Under the pieces are notes generated by a model. It was given only the letters and a program-made list of their open reading frames with translations. It was not told where the DNA came from and made no database searches. From CAZKRU01 sp964555235 (GTDB taxonomy: Bacteria; Verrucomicrobiota; Verrucomicrobiia; Methylacidiphilales; CAMAQI01): a stretch of 28,111 nt of DNA. Positions 9,601 to 16,072 of this stretch are shown piece by piece. Numbering within the stretch: the stretch's first letter is position 1; every line of letters begins with the position of its first letter. The position numbers were made by a program, and so were the translations under genes. The stretch is taken from assembly GCA_964555235.1 (NCBI GenBank), contig CAZKRU010000055.1, positions 1 through 28,111 on the forward strand, written 5' to 3'.

Positions 9601-10533
9601 AAAGGCTGCACCGAGATAAACCGTCGCCGGATGTCCCGGGTAACGTTGATACTCTCGGGCCTGAGGTTGGGCATCTGCCAACATCCTGTCTTCAGTATTA
9701 TACACCCGGGGCAGATCCCAGTAAGAACCGAAATCCGTCCCATTCCATGAATCTCCAGCTGCCGTATTAATATTAATTTTACAAGTTTCGTCATCGGTCC
9801 AAAACGCAATTCGCCCGGAAATCGGATTACTGGCCGATGCCCCTTCGACCGAAACCTTTGAACTTCCCTCAGAAGGGGCTACAATCCTCCCGTCTTTGAG
9901 AACGTACATCCATTTCACCGGCATCACCGGTTTTGAAAAGCTGGAAGGATTGCTTTTCACGTCTTTCAAAATAGAATATCCAACCACATCCGAAGGAGGA
10001 TTTAAAATCGGATATCTTGGCGATTTAATACCACGATAAACCGGTTGATTGAGATCCGTATAGAGAGCCGGCTGCTTTTCCCATCCCCCAGACGGAACGT
10101 CCTCCGTCGGTTTTAACGCTCCCTTCACGACCATTTTATTGGAGGAGTAAAGCTTATAGGCGCTCACCGCGTCCCCTTTCTCGTCAAAGACCCGAATCAA
10201 CCCTGGCTGCGAAGTCCAAGTCATTGGATGGCTGCTGGCATCACGACTTTTTGCACCCTGTTGTATTTGAAGCATTGCAATATTGATCGCACTATCCGCC
10301 AACATCCGAGTCTCCACTCCCCGCGAATAAAATTTGGATGATACAAGGTCGATACGGCTTGATGTCATAAAAGCAACCGTAATGAGACTAACCAAAGCCA
10401 ATGCGCCCAATGTAACAACCAATGCAAAACCTTTTTTCTCGGACCGATCCAAAAACCTTTTAAAAATGGGTATAGGACCACTCCAACAAAGTAAGCGTCC
10501 CCTAAAATTGTTAAAATTTCGTCGCAAATTCAT
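6664..10533 (-). CDS. Verru_Chthon cassette protein A-like giant pseudopilin
   Basis: The 1289-aa product begins with a basic leader and a prepilin-type site, EKKG|FALVVTLGALALVSL (Gly35/Phe36), followed by one hydrophobic helix; the large remainder is presumably extracytoplasmic. There is no Glu at mature position 5, the pattern of minor pseudopilins such as GspK/PilX that sit at a filament tip. Blocks such as GRIAFWTDDETCKININTA and the C-terminal IEPYAISE and ERRGSAIIERYLDP regions fit my recollection of the Verru_Chthon cassette A family, which is restricted to Verrucomicrobia and relatives and has no established function. Its ATG shares one base with the cassette C stop (TAATG), and GGAG precedes it, so it is translationally coupled. 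I infer a surface pseudopilus component serving polysaccharide capture or secretion; this is not shown by the sequence. Confidence 0.85.
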   Translation of the reverse strand: MNLRRNFNNFRGRLLCWSGPIPIFKRFLDRSEKKGFALVVTLGALALVSLITVAFMTSSRIDLVSSKFYSRGVETRMLADSAINIAMLQIQQGAKSRDASSHPMTWTSQPGLIRVFDEKGDAVSAYKLYSSNKMVVKGALKPTEDVPSGGWEKQPALYTDLNQPVYRGIKSPRYPILNPPSDVVGYSILKDVKSNPSSFSKPVMPVKWMYVLKDGRIVAPSEGSSKVSVEGASASNPISGRIAFWTDDETCKININTAAGDSWNGTDFGSYWDLPRVYNTEDRMLADAQPQAREYQRYPGHPATVYLGAAFPNLKREDLYRLVPRIQEGGSDGGTKKGLLANGLEPDPKAGVVTDNGRLYASVDELMFQATNRQPEKSLDREALEKTRFFLTARSRSPEVNLFGLPRIAIWPIHSDLAANPTNSKYTTPFDRLIAFCSSLKTSTGVKPFYIQRKDSVSATNDYNNIARNQTLYQYLQEMTSKAVPGFGGNFLSKYSFPSERDQILTEIVDYIRCTNLFDDVLVKQNKPNANYPHSGYPTSVGGVNYTYTSRRADISTTDPGHGQAIPLVIGNTKGFGRIYTVSEAGFIFICTGNGDTNNDTNATNQALCTDSNVLANKTLNGTLLTETERRIEAMFMLELFSPSQGYPMLNSDMQIQVTGLDQFKIDTVPLQFPASGVVQHRGQVAVFHGRAFGGLGGIRYLISGDPEPEGGNNLTGVNRHRAPARGGFMPADAGWNASNSYPFLSVPITVTYRYPSDPPSAKTTMELTGTDADGGGTITVGLYAGRVGAPGSVTSPLIQSFSIKMPKGTFPIPKLVNNGVGTTSAKMWWTFARDGCGLNNEGRMYHVSKNPGDANSVNVGAIFRTEDVVRTVAPSHGDYRLLTASATIPDTIFTPHSKYSDPTETHAHYLKEGNKGDVFIKYDTTGSYIPGMKYFKEIYPDAPGLIAAASTGDWDNGIADTGDGTFINLADAGTQYRALDAAGNPSVPYYGSVESASGPGFFSPNREVPSPGMFGSLSTGVKEGVPYRTLLFRPDPAHPSYSKTIPDHLMMDLFWMPIVEPYAISETLSTAGKVNLNYQMIPFTHIERSTALHAAMRGERVLAVPETQNVKGAQYKKQPNAMLNNLRKKILMGESSTSGTGTLSQWMQRFEDGAAGYVFKSASEICDLYLVPEDGVINQMAAYWGARRLTGDSSRERPYTNLYQKLTVKSNTFTVHYRVQKLQKIKTDPNQGQWEEGKDLVVGERRGSAIIERYLDPETKMPDFATDTTASVDDYYQWRILELKEFNE

Positions 10534-11570
10534 TACTCACTCCATTTCGAGTTTCTCAAGGGCACATCACTCCTAAAAATACGGAAATCGATTTTTTTAT
10601 CGAGCAGCGCAGTTTCCACAATTTTTAAGTCCACATCAATTTGATCTGCTTTCTGAAAGACCGTTTTGTAACTAAAGCCTAAATCAGGTTGCTGCACTCC
10701 AAATTGACGCTGCAGTCGGGCTGCAGATTCTTCTGTAATCGCCACCAGAATCACCTCCATTAAAGGAGGAAGCTGATGGGCCGTGGAAGGCTGAGGATCA
10801 TCATCGACACTCAGGCGACTATTGTATTCATAATCACTCACCAAACTTTTCCCTTTGGATAAAATCGAACCTGGCGCGGCTTTGGGTATCAGCACCATTG
10901 CTACAATATTTTCAGCGACTACGTGTCCTCTCGGTGGATTATTGGGCTTGATAATCCAATCCATCCCCGTTGCTGAATTATAAACCGACAGCAGCTCTGA
11001 GCCTTGATTAAACTCAATCAATCGAAAACGATTTCGAATCGGAACGATATTTGAACTCAAAAACGATGGCCGCTCCGAGGAATTGTCTCCAAACATAATA
11101 TAAAAACCGCAGGCATTTAGCAAATGATTCAAACCCCCATAATGACTTTGGTCCACTGCGTATCCAATCGGAGCCTGAAAAAAAACGGATTGAGAGATCT
11201 GCCCGTTGACAAGTGTTTTTCCCGAACAAAAATGAAGTTCTGATTGTCGAATATAACGCGTCGGAGGTGGAGGCGTCGATGTTCCTGTCTGAGGCGGATC
11301 GTAATCCAGATAGGTATTGAGAGTTGCCTGACTCAACTTCTCAGAGACCTCATCCAGAGCCACTCGAGCGGCACGAAAAACCTCGAGGTTCGCCGTGGAT
11401 TTCTTCCAAGCTTTGCTGACCGCCGAAGTCATTCCCAGAACAATCGCTAAAATTAAGGTTAAAATCGTGATCGATACCATCACCTCGATCAACGTGAAAG
11501 CACCCAGGAGAGCCCTCTCTCGCCACGCATTCCGTGAACGATCACTGCACGGTGTTATTGGATAAAACAT
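10533..11570 (-). CDS. Verru_Chthon cassette protein C-like prepilin
   Basis: The 345-aa product has a 24-residue leader and the class III prepilin site LLGA|FTLIEVMVSITIL, with Glu29 as mature residue 5, and a hydrophobic helix to about residue 47. After this come AARVALDEVSEKLSQATLNTYLDYD, a block I recognise from the cassette C family, and a C-terminal half without known enzyme motifs. The residue before the predicted cut is Ala rather than the usual Gly. The gene begins four bases after the stop of cassette B and ends in a one-base overlap with cassette A, so all three are surely one transcript. It resembles the minor pseudopilin GspJ in size and place, and is probably a partner of A and B in one filament or tip complex. 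No Shine-Dalgarno is evident before the ATG. Confidence 0.87.
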   Translation of the reverse strand: MFYPITPCSDRSRNAWRERALLGAFTLIEVMVSITILTLILAIVLGMTSAVSKAWKKSTANLEVFRAARVALDEVSEKLSQATLNTYLDYDPPQTGTSTPPPPTRYIRQSELHFCSGKTLVNGQISQSVFFQAPIGYAVDQSHYGGLNHLLNACGFYIMFGDNSSERPSFLSSNIVPIRNRFRLIEFNQGSELLSVYNSATGMDWIIKPNNPPRGHVVAENIVAMVLIPKAAPGSILSKGKSLVSDYEYNSRLSVDDDPQPSTAHQLPPLMEVILVAITEESAARLQRQFGVQQPDLGFSYKTVFQKADQIDVDLKIVETALLDKKIDFRIFRSDVPLRNSKWSE

Positions 11571-11574
11571 GTCG

Positions 11575-12060
11575 TCACAGGCCGGTACGAACCAGTACTG
11601 AATTATAGCTATTGGTTGTAGTTGATTTGGTTCGATTTACAATTCCAACCACCAGATTGGTCGCATAACTCGCATCAGGAGGCACTAATGCTCCAGGGAG
11701 GAGCAAATTCGTCGGAGTCACGTAGACAGTGTACTGCGCATCTTTCGAAGCAGTCAACTCTGCGCCATCGAAGGAAAAATAATAGATGCTTTTAACCGGC
11801 ACAAACTGATATCGTCCTTCCTTTTTCTCCCATACAGTCAATTGAGCTTCCGCAAATATTTTTTGCACAATCTGAGTTTGCCTTGTCGCATCAATCGAAT
11901 CTTTCGAAGTTCCAATCGCCACGGTGAGCAACCCCATCAAGCCCACCATTGCAAAACTTACAATCCCCAGAGCCATAACGACTTCTACCAGTGAAAAAGC
12001 TCGCATGATTACAGTTTTTTTATCTTCTTGTTGCATCAGGATTCCGATGTCGTCACTCAT
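11575..12060 (-). CDS. Verru_Chthon cassette protein B-like prepilin
   Basis: The product is a short prepilin. With the ATG at 12060 it is 161 aa, with a leader of about 21 residues and the site IMRA|FSLVEVVMALGIVSFAMVGLMGLL, Glu26 being mature residue 5. After the helix, a block ending QIVQKIFAEAQLTVWE resembles cassette B and GspI-like pseudopilins. The open frame extends back to a GTG at 12129. I prefer 12060 (or the ATGs at 12069/12072) because a TTAAAG-17 bp-TATAAA promoter-like pair lies at 12077-12105, inside the extension, and the extra residues are not leader-like. Other possible starts are the ATGs at 12036 and 12006. As with cassette C, the residue before the cut is Ala. It heads the minus-strand operon B-C-A; no cassette D homologue follows or precedes it. 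Confidence 0.82.
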   Translation of the reverse strand: MSDDIGILMQQEDKKTVIMRAFSLVEVVMALGIVSFAMVGLMGLLTVAIGTSKDSIDATRQTQIVQKIFAEAQLTVWEKKEGRYQFVPVKSIYYFSFDGAELTASKDAQYTVYVTPTNLLLPGALVPPDASYATNLVVGIVNRTKSTTTNSYNSVLVRTGL

Positions 12061-12076
12061 ACCAGACATCATAGGT

Positions 12077-12105
12077 TTTATACACTCTAATATTACCAGC
12101 TTTAA
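12077..12105 (-). promoter_or_regulatory. Possible sigma-70-type promoter for the pseudopilin cassette
   Basis: Read on the minus strand, TTAAAG (12105-12100) and TATAAA (12082-12077) are separated by 17 bp. The -10 box is good and the -35 box weak. The -35 region overlaps a half-site of the TTTAAC motif at 12101-12106. Transcription would start near 12070, implying a very short leader or leaderless mRNA for cassette B. Confidence 0.35.
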
Positions 12106-12141
12106 CATACCCCCCCTTCGGGGCAACACAAGGAATTGGAT

Positions 12142-12157
12142 ATTTAACCCGTTAAAT
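12142..12157. promoter_or_regulatory. Perfect operator-like palindrome in the divergent promoter region
   Basis: ATTTAACCCGTTAAAT is a perfect inverted repeat with a 2-bp centre; symmetry extends one further base on each side. It lies between the divergent cassette B and propeller genes, and has the same arms as the site at 2230-2243. Confidence 0.65.
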
Positions 12158-12174
12158 AAAAAGGAGTTAGCTCA

Positions 12175-12188
12175 TTTAACGAGTCAAA
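12175..12188. promoter_or_regulatory. Second operator-like site in the divergent promoter region
   Basis: TTTAACGAGTCAAA matches the reverse complement of the 2230-2243 site with a single mismatch. Its centre is 32 bp from the centre of the perfect site at 12142-12157, about three helical turns, so two dimers could bind on the same DNA face. It lies about 52 bp upstream of the propeller ATG. Confidence 0.55.
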
Positions 12189-12239
12189 AACATTCATCCT
12201 TTACGCATTCTTACTTGCGCATCATATTATTACAAAGAC

Positions 12240-13394
12240 ATGTCTCTCAAGCTTCCTCCTACCAATCGTCGAGAAAAATCAGAGCCCCATCACTTGCAAG
12301 ATCCAGTGACAGGTCACCCCTTCTGCCGTCTCACTTTAAGCGGAGAACACGACAAACACACCTATTACGATATTTGTCCTTGGTCGCCCGATGGAAAGAT
12401 TCTTCTCTTTTCCTCGGTATCGCCGGAGGATCTCACTGAAAGCCATCGCGACACCTTGGCCAGCCATAAGGGGCGTATTTATGCCATGGATACGGAATCC
12501 TTTCAATTGCGACTGATCACCGAAAACGCTTTTTACAATTCCCACACCGGAACCCAAGTCTTGTGGCATCCGAATGGCGAAAAGATCTACTTCTACCGTT
12601 CGGCCAATCAAGTCGAAGCTCTCGACATCCAGACAGGGAAGACGATCTCCCAGTTCAATGGAGGATTGCGCCAGCTCAGCCCGGATGGAACCCAGATTAT
12701 TTGGAATCAGCCCGTCCAACCGAACGATCTCGAAGCGGGGATTTATGTCAGAGATGAAGGCCGTGACGAAAAGAACTGCCTCGTGACATTAAAAGCGCTC
12801 TACGAGCTCGCTCCCAATCGAAGTCAATTTGGGATTGACCAGATGAACCTTCAGAATCCGAAGTGGTCTCCCAATGGAACCTCCTTTTTAGTTTCGAACA
12901 ACATTCGGGTCGCCCCCTTTCAAAACGATACCAAAGTCCGTAGAAGCCTTTTTCTCATCAGTCGCGACGGAAAAAACCGACGGTGGCTTTCCTACTTTGG
13001 ACACCACTACAGTTGGACTCCTGACGGAAGTGCGGTTATTTTTTGTGATTGGAAAATCAATCGAGAGGATGGATCCCGTGATGAACCGCGCCTCTTCTAC
13101 TTTCCGCTTCAAGGGAGCGAGGCGGCTCCGATTATCGAAGAACCTCTCGGAGGGCACCCCTCTTCAGATCCAACCGGGAAATGGGTCGTGACGGAAGATG
13201 AAAAGGGGATCATTCTGATTGATCGCCATCAGAAAACGATGCGATATCTCACTCAATTCCAACATCCTTATGATATGACTCACCGGGGAACCCAGGCACA
13301 CTGCGTTTGGAGTCGGGATGGCAAACAGATCCTCTACAATTCGGCAGAAACCGGAACCAGCCAACTCTATCTCATTACCCTGCCAACTCCATGA
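12240..13394 (+). CDS. Seven-bladed propeller protein, oligogalacturonate-lyase-like (PL22/TolB type)
   Basis: The 384-aa product has no signal peptide and is built of seven repeated blades, each with a W-S-P-D-G-like turn: WSPDGKILLFSS, WHPNGEKIYFY, LSPDGTQIIW, WSPNGTSFLV, WTPDGSAVIF, DPTGKWVV and WSRDGKQILYNS. TolB-type propellers and the cytoplasmic oligogalacturonate lyases of PL22 share this build. PL22 enzymes use histidines and a glutamine around a metal. Here HDKHTYYD (His40), FGHHYSW and GTQAHCVW offer candidate ligands, and together with the nearby pectate-lyase genes this makes a PL22-like role plausible. A non-catalytic sensor or binding propeller remains possible. It is the first gene of the plus-strand arm, and its TGA overlaps the ATG of the DUF1961 gene. 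Confidence 0.75.
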   Translation: MSLKLPPTNRREKSEPHHLQDPVTGHPFCRLTLSGEHDKHTYYDICPWSPDGKILLFSSVSPEDLTESHRDTLASHKGRIYAMDTESFQLRLITENAFYNSHTGTQVLWHPNGEKIYFYRSANQVEALDIQTGKTISQFNGGLRQLSPDGTQIIWNQPVQPNDLEAGIYVRDEGRDEKNCLVTLKALYELAPNRSQFGIDQMNLQNPKWSPNGTSFLVSNNIRVAPFQNDTKVRRSLFLISRDGKNRRWLSYFGHHYSWTPDGSAVIFCDWKINREDGSRDEPRLFYFPLQGSEAAPIIEEPLGGHPSSDPTGKWVVTEDEKGIILIDRHQKTMRYLTQFQHPYDMTHRGTQAHCVWSRDGKQILYNSAETGTSQLYLITLPTP

Positions 13395-14098
13395 CTCCCG
13401 TTAAAGAAATCATCCCTTCCAGTTTTCAGCCAGCGGTTGGCGACATTCTCTATCAGAACGCCTTTGCATCAGAGTCCGACCTCGCTCTGTTTCGTCTGGA
13501 GGGAGAAGCCAAGCTGACTTTCCCCAATCGCCGACTTCGTATGGAAAACGCGCTCGATCCTGCCTTGGGACAAGCTTCGAATTTTGTCCTCTGGTCTCCT
13601 GTTGAATTTCCCGATCAAGTCCGTTTTACCTGGGACTTTTGGCCCATTCGCGAACCAGGACTCTGTATGTTCTTTTTCGCAGCAAACGGACGCCAAGGAG
13701 AAGATCTTTTCGCCCCCACTCTCTCGCCACGCGTCGGACTCTACGATCAATATCATCATGGTGATATCAATGCCCTTCACCTCTCCTATTTCCGACGGAA
13801 ACAAGAAATCGAACGATCCTTTCATACCTGTAATCTTCGCAAGAGCTACGGCTTTCACCTCGTCGCCCAAGGAGCCGATCCGATTCCGACGGTCGCCGAC
13901 GCAAAGCCCCCCTATCATCTGACCCTCTGGAAAAACGGTCCGCGCGTGACTTTTGCGATTAACGATCTCGTCATCCTCGACTGGCACGATGAAAAATGCA
14001 CCGGCGGCCCTGCCCTCGCGGGAGGCAAAGTCGGTTTCCGTCAAATGGCACCCCTCATTGGAGAATATGCCAATTTTGAAGTCAGGAGAATGATTTAA
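13391..14098 (+). CDS. DUF1961 family protein
   Basis: The 235-aa product closely fits the DUF1961 family, a concanavalin-like jelly-roll group of unknown activity found in polysaccharide-degradation loci. Family-type blocks are VLWSPVEFPDQVRFTWDF, REPGLCMFFFAA, GDINALHLSYFRR, CNLRKSYGFHLVAQGADP, RVTFAINDLVILDW and VGFRQMAPLIGEYA. There is no signal peptide. I chose the ATG at 13391 because it overlaps the propeller stop as ATGA; an earlier in-frame ATG at 13307 lies inside the propeller gene and encodes unrelated residues. Being coupled to a PL22-like propeller, it probably acts on the same intracellular oligosaccharide as a lyase or binding protein, which is inference only. Confidence 0.88.
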   Translation: MTPVKEIIPSSFQPAVGDILYQNAFASESDLALFRLEGEAKLTFPNRRLRMENALDPALGQASNFVLWSPVEFPDQVRFTWDFWPIREPGLCMFFFAANGRQGEDLFAPTLSPRVGLYDQYHHGDINALHLSYFRRKQEIERSFHTCNLRKSYGFHLVAQGADPIPTVADAKPPYHLTLWKNGPRVTFAINDLVILDWHDEKCTGGPALAGGKVGFRQMAPLIGEYANFEVRRMI

Positions 14099-14179
14099 CA
14101 ATATCCCGAAAATAAGTTCCCTCACTCTCATCAGAGTTACCCTTTACAAAAGAGCGATACGGACCTTATTTACTCTTGT

Positions 14180-15967
14180 ATGCTTAAAAAAATACTTCTC
14201 TTTATTCTCGTCTCACTGATTCTAGGACTGCATCCCGCCAAGTCAAATCCGCAGTCCCTCCCCCCAGGAGGCACGTCACTTTTATCTCCCGAAGCATTCC
14301 TCAAACCTGAAATCTTAGGGGAAGAGTACGGAAAAGTAAAAGTAGTCCCCATCGAAGGAATGTCATTTCAACGCGCCCTTCAGGTAGTAACCAGCCAAGT
14401 TCCTCTCAAAAATTACGGCTATCAACTTAGGTATAATGAACTGCCGGCGCTAAAGAAAGGGGACATTCTCTTGGTCTCTTTCCATGCCCGGAGCGTCACG
14501 GACGAAAACAATGAGTCCGGATCCGGTCAGATCAGTTTAGCGATTCAGAAGAAAGTGACATGGGATGTTGTGGGTAAATTTCAAACAAAACCGGGGGAAG
14601 ACTGGCAGCAGTATCACGTTCCGTTTGAAGTCCCTTTCGACCTTTCTGAAAAAGGCTACCAACTCGGTTTTTCATATGGAGCCATGCTTCAAACACTCGA
14701 AATCGGAAACCTCACGTTTTTGAATTATGGCAATCAGGTCAAGATCGATCATCTGCCCAAAACATCCATCTCCTACACAGGACGAGAATCTTACGCTCCT
14801 TGGAGAAAAGCCGCGCTCGAGCGAATCGAGAAGAATCGAAAGGCAGATTTAACCATTACCGTCAAAGATGCTAATGGAAAGGAACTTCCGGACAGTGAAG
14901 TCGAGGTTCGAATGATCAAACACGAATTCCTGTGGGGTGGAGCCGTTCCAAACCTCACCCTCCTCAGCTCACAGGATCGCGAAAAAGTTCTCTCCACCCA
15001 TCGCGAACTCTTTAATCAAGGCCTCCCCTTAACCCATTTTATCTGGAACGAACAAGAAACCCCCGCAGGAAAAGCAGGAGCTGCCGAAATCCTAAAATAC
15101 TTGAAAAAAAACCAGATGATCACCCGAGCTCACGCACTCATCTGGGAGCGTCCTGACGTCATCCCTGCAGATGTGCTCGAGATGATTAAAAACGTTGATA
15201 AAATTAAACTCCAAAAGCGTATCACCGAATATCTGACGCAAATGATCAACACTTACAAAGATCACGTCGATGAATGGATTGTTGAAAACGAAGGAGTCGA
15301 TAATCGAAAGATTCGCGATGTCTTGGGTGATGTCGCAATGGCAGAATGGTTTAAACTCGTTCGCCAACTGGATCCCAACGCCAAACTGATGATCAATGAC
15401 AACCGTCTTGAAGGATTGAAGTCAGATAAATCGGATCGACTTTTGGATCTCTGTAAATTCATCACCGAGAATGGTGGCGATTATGACCGCATTGGAATCC
15501 AAAGCCACTTTAGCTCAATTCTGGTCCCCCCTGAAATCCTTCTCAAGCATTACGACAAACTAGCGACGACTGGCAAGAAATTGGCAATCACCGAGTACAA
15601 TATTTATACCGAAGATGAACAACTCAAGGCGGACTATACGCGTGACATCATGACCGTCGCATTCAGTCATCCGAGTTTTGATGCCTTCACGATCTGGAAG
15701 TTTTGGGAGGGGAAGCCTGATCTGAAAGAATCCGTTATTTTTCGCTCCGATTGGGCACTCAATCCTTCCGGCCAAATCTACAAAGACCTTGTATTTAACC
15801 AGTGGTGGACGAATGAAAAAGGAAAGACCAACACCTCCGGAAAATACAACACGCGTGGCTATTTGGGAGAATATGAGATTACCGCCTCCTCTGGAGGGAA
15901 AAAGACCACGATCAAAGCACTTGTTCAAAAAAACCAACCCAACCTCGTAGAAATCATTCTTCGATAA
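14180..15967 (+). CDS. Secreted GH10-like glycoside hydrolase, first tandem copy
   Basis: The 595-aa product has a signal peptide (about residues 1-23). An N-terminal beta-sandwich module of about 190 residues, carbohydrate-binding-like, follows. A GH10 TIM barrel spans about residues 210-530, and a small beta domain closes the protein. The general acid/base is Glu371 in WIVENEG, and the nucleophile is Glu472 in ITEYN, about 100 residues apart as expected. Canonical GH10 xylanases have GHTLVWH on strand 3; here it is RAHALIWE, so the minus-subsite lining differs and the substrate may not be plain xylan. It is about two-thirds identical to the next gene by eye. A weak TTTACA-17 bp-TTATTT pair lies only nine bases before the ATG and would give a leaderless mRNA; no Shine-Dalgarno is visible. 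Confidence 0.87.
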   Translation: MLKKILLFILVSLILGLHPAKSNPQSLPPGGTSLLSPEAFLKPEILGEEYGKVKVVPIEGMSFQRALQVVTSQVPLKNYGYQLRYNELPALKKGDILLVSFHARSVTDENNESGSGQISLAIQKKVTWDVVGKFQTKPGEDWQQYHVPFEVPFDLSEKGYQLGFSYGAMLQTLEIGNLTFLNYGNQVKIDHLPKTSISYTGRESYAPWRKAALERIEKNRKADLTITVKDANGKELPDSEVEVRMIKHEFLWGGAVPNLTLLSSQDREKVLSTHRELFNQGLPLTHFIWNEQETPAGKAGAAEILKYLKKNQMITRAHALIWERPDVIPADVLEMIKNVDKIKLQKRITEYLTQMINTYKDHVDEWIVENEGVDNRKIRDVLGDVAMAEWFKLVRQLDPNAKLMINDNRLEGLKSDKSDRLLDLCKFITENGGDYDRIGIQSHFSSILVPPEILLKHYDKLATTGKKLAITEYNIYTEDEQLKADYTRDIMTVAFSHPSFDAFTIWKFWEGKPDLKESVIFRSDWALNPSGQIYKDLVFNQWWTNEKGKTNTSGKYNTRGYLGEYEITASSGGKKTTIKALVQKNQPNLVEIILR

Positions 15968-15991
15968 AATACATCACCAAAGGCCTCCCTC

Positions 15992-16065
15992 ATGAATTAC
16001 CTAAAAAAAACACCGCCAAGGCTTCGCTGAAAAAAAATCAACCCAACCCTCAACACGAATCGTAA
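15992..16065 (+). pseudogene. Relic of a GH10 C-terminus between the tandem copies
   Basis: In the 105-bp gap between the two GH10 genes, the frame at 15992-16065 reads MNYLKKNTAKASLKKNQPNP and then stops. KNTAKASLKKNQPN matches the C-terminal KTTVVKASLKKDQPN of the second copy and KTTIKALVQKNQPN of the first. I take this as the leftover 3' end of a further GH10 copy, or a slipped end of one of the two. Expression as a 24-residue peptide cannot be excluded but nothing supports it. Confidence 0.6.
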
Positions 16066-16072
16066 GAAATTT

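Noticed and set aside
12061..12129. Extension of cassette B to the GTG at 12129
   Set aside because: The added residues are not leader-like, and a promoter-like pair lies inside the stretch; not fully excluded.
13307..13390. Earlier ATG for the DUF1961 gene
   Set aside because: The extra 28 residues come from an off-frame reading of the propeller gene; the ATG at 13391 overlaps the stop in the usual way.
13469..14131. A 220-codon minus-strand frame over the DUF1961 gene
   Set aside because: It is antisense to a strongly family-like protein, with no domain of its own.
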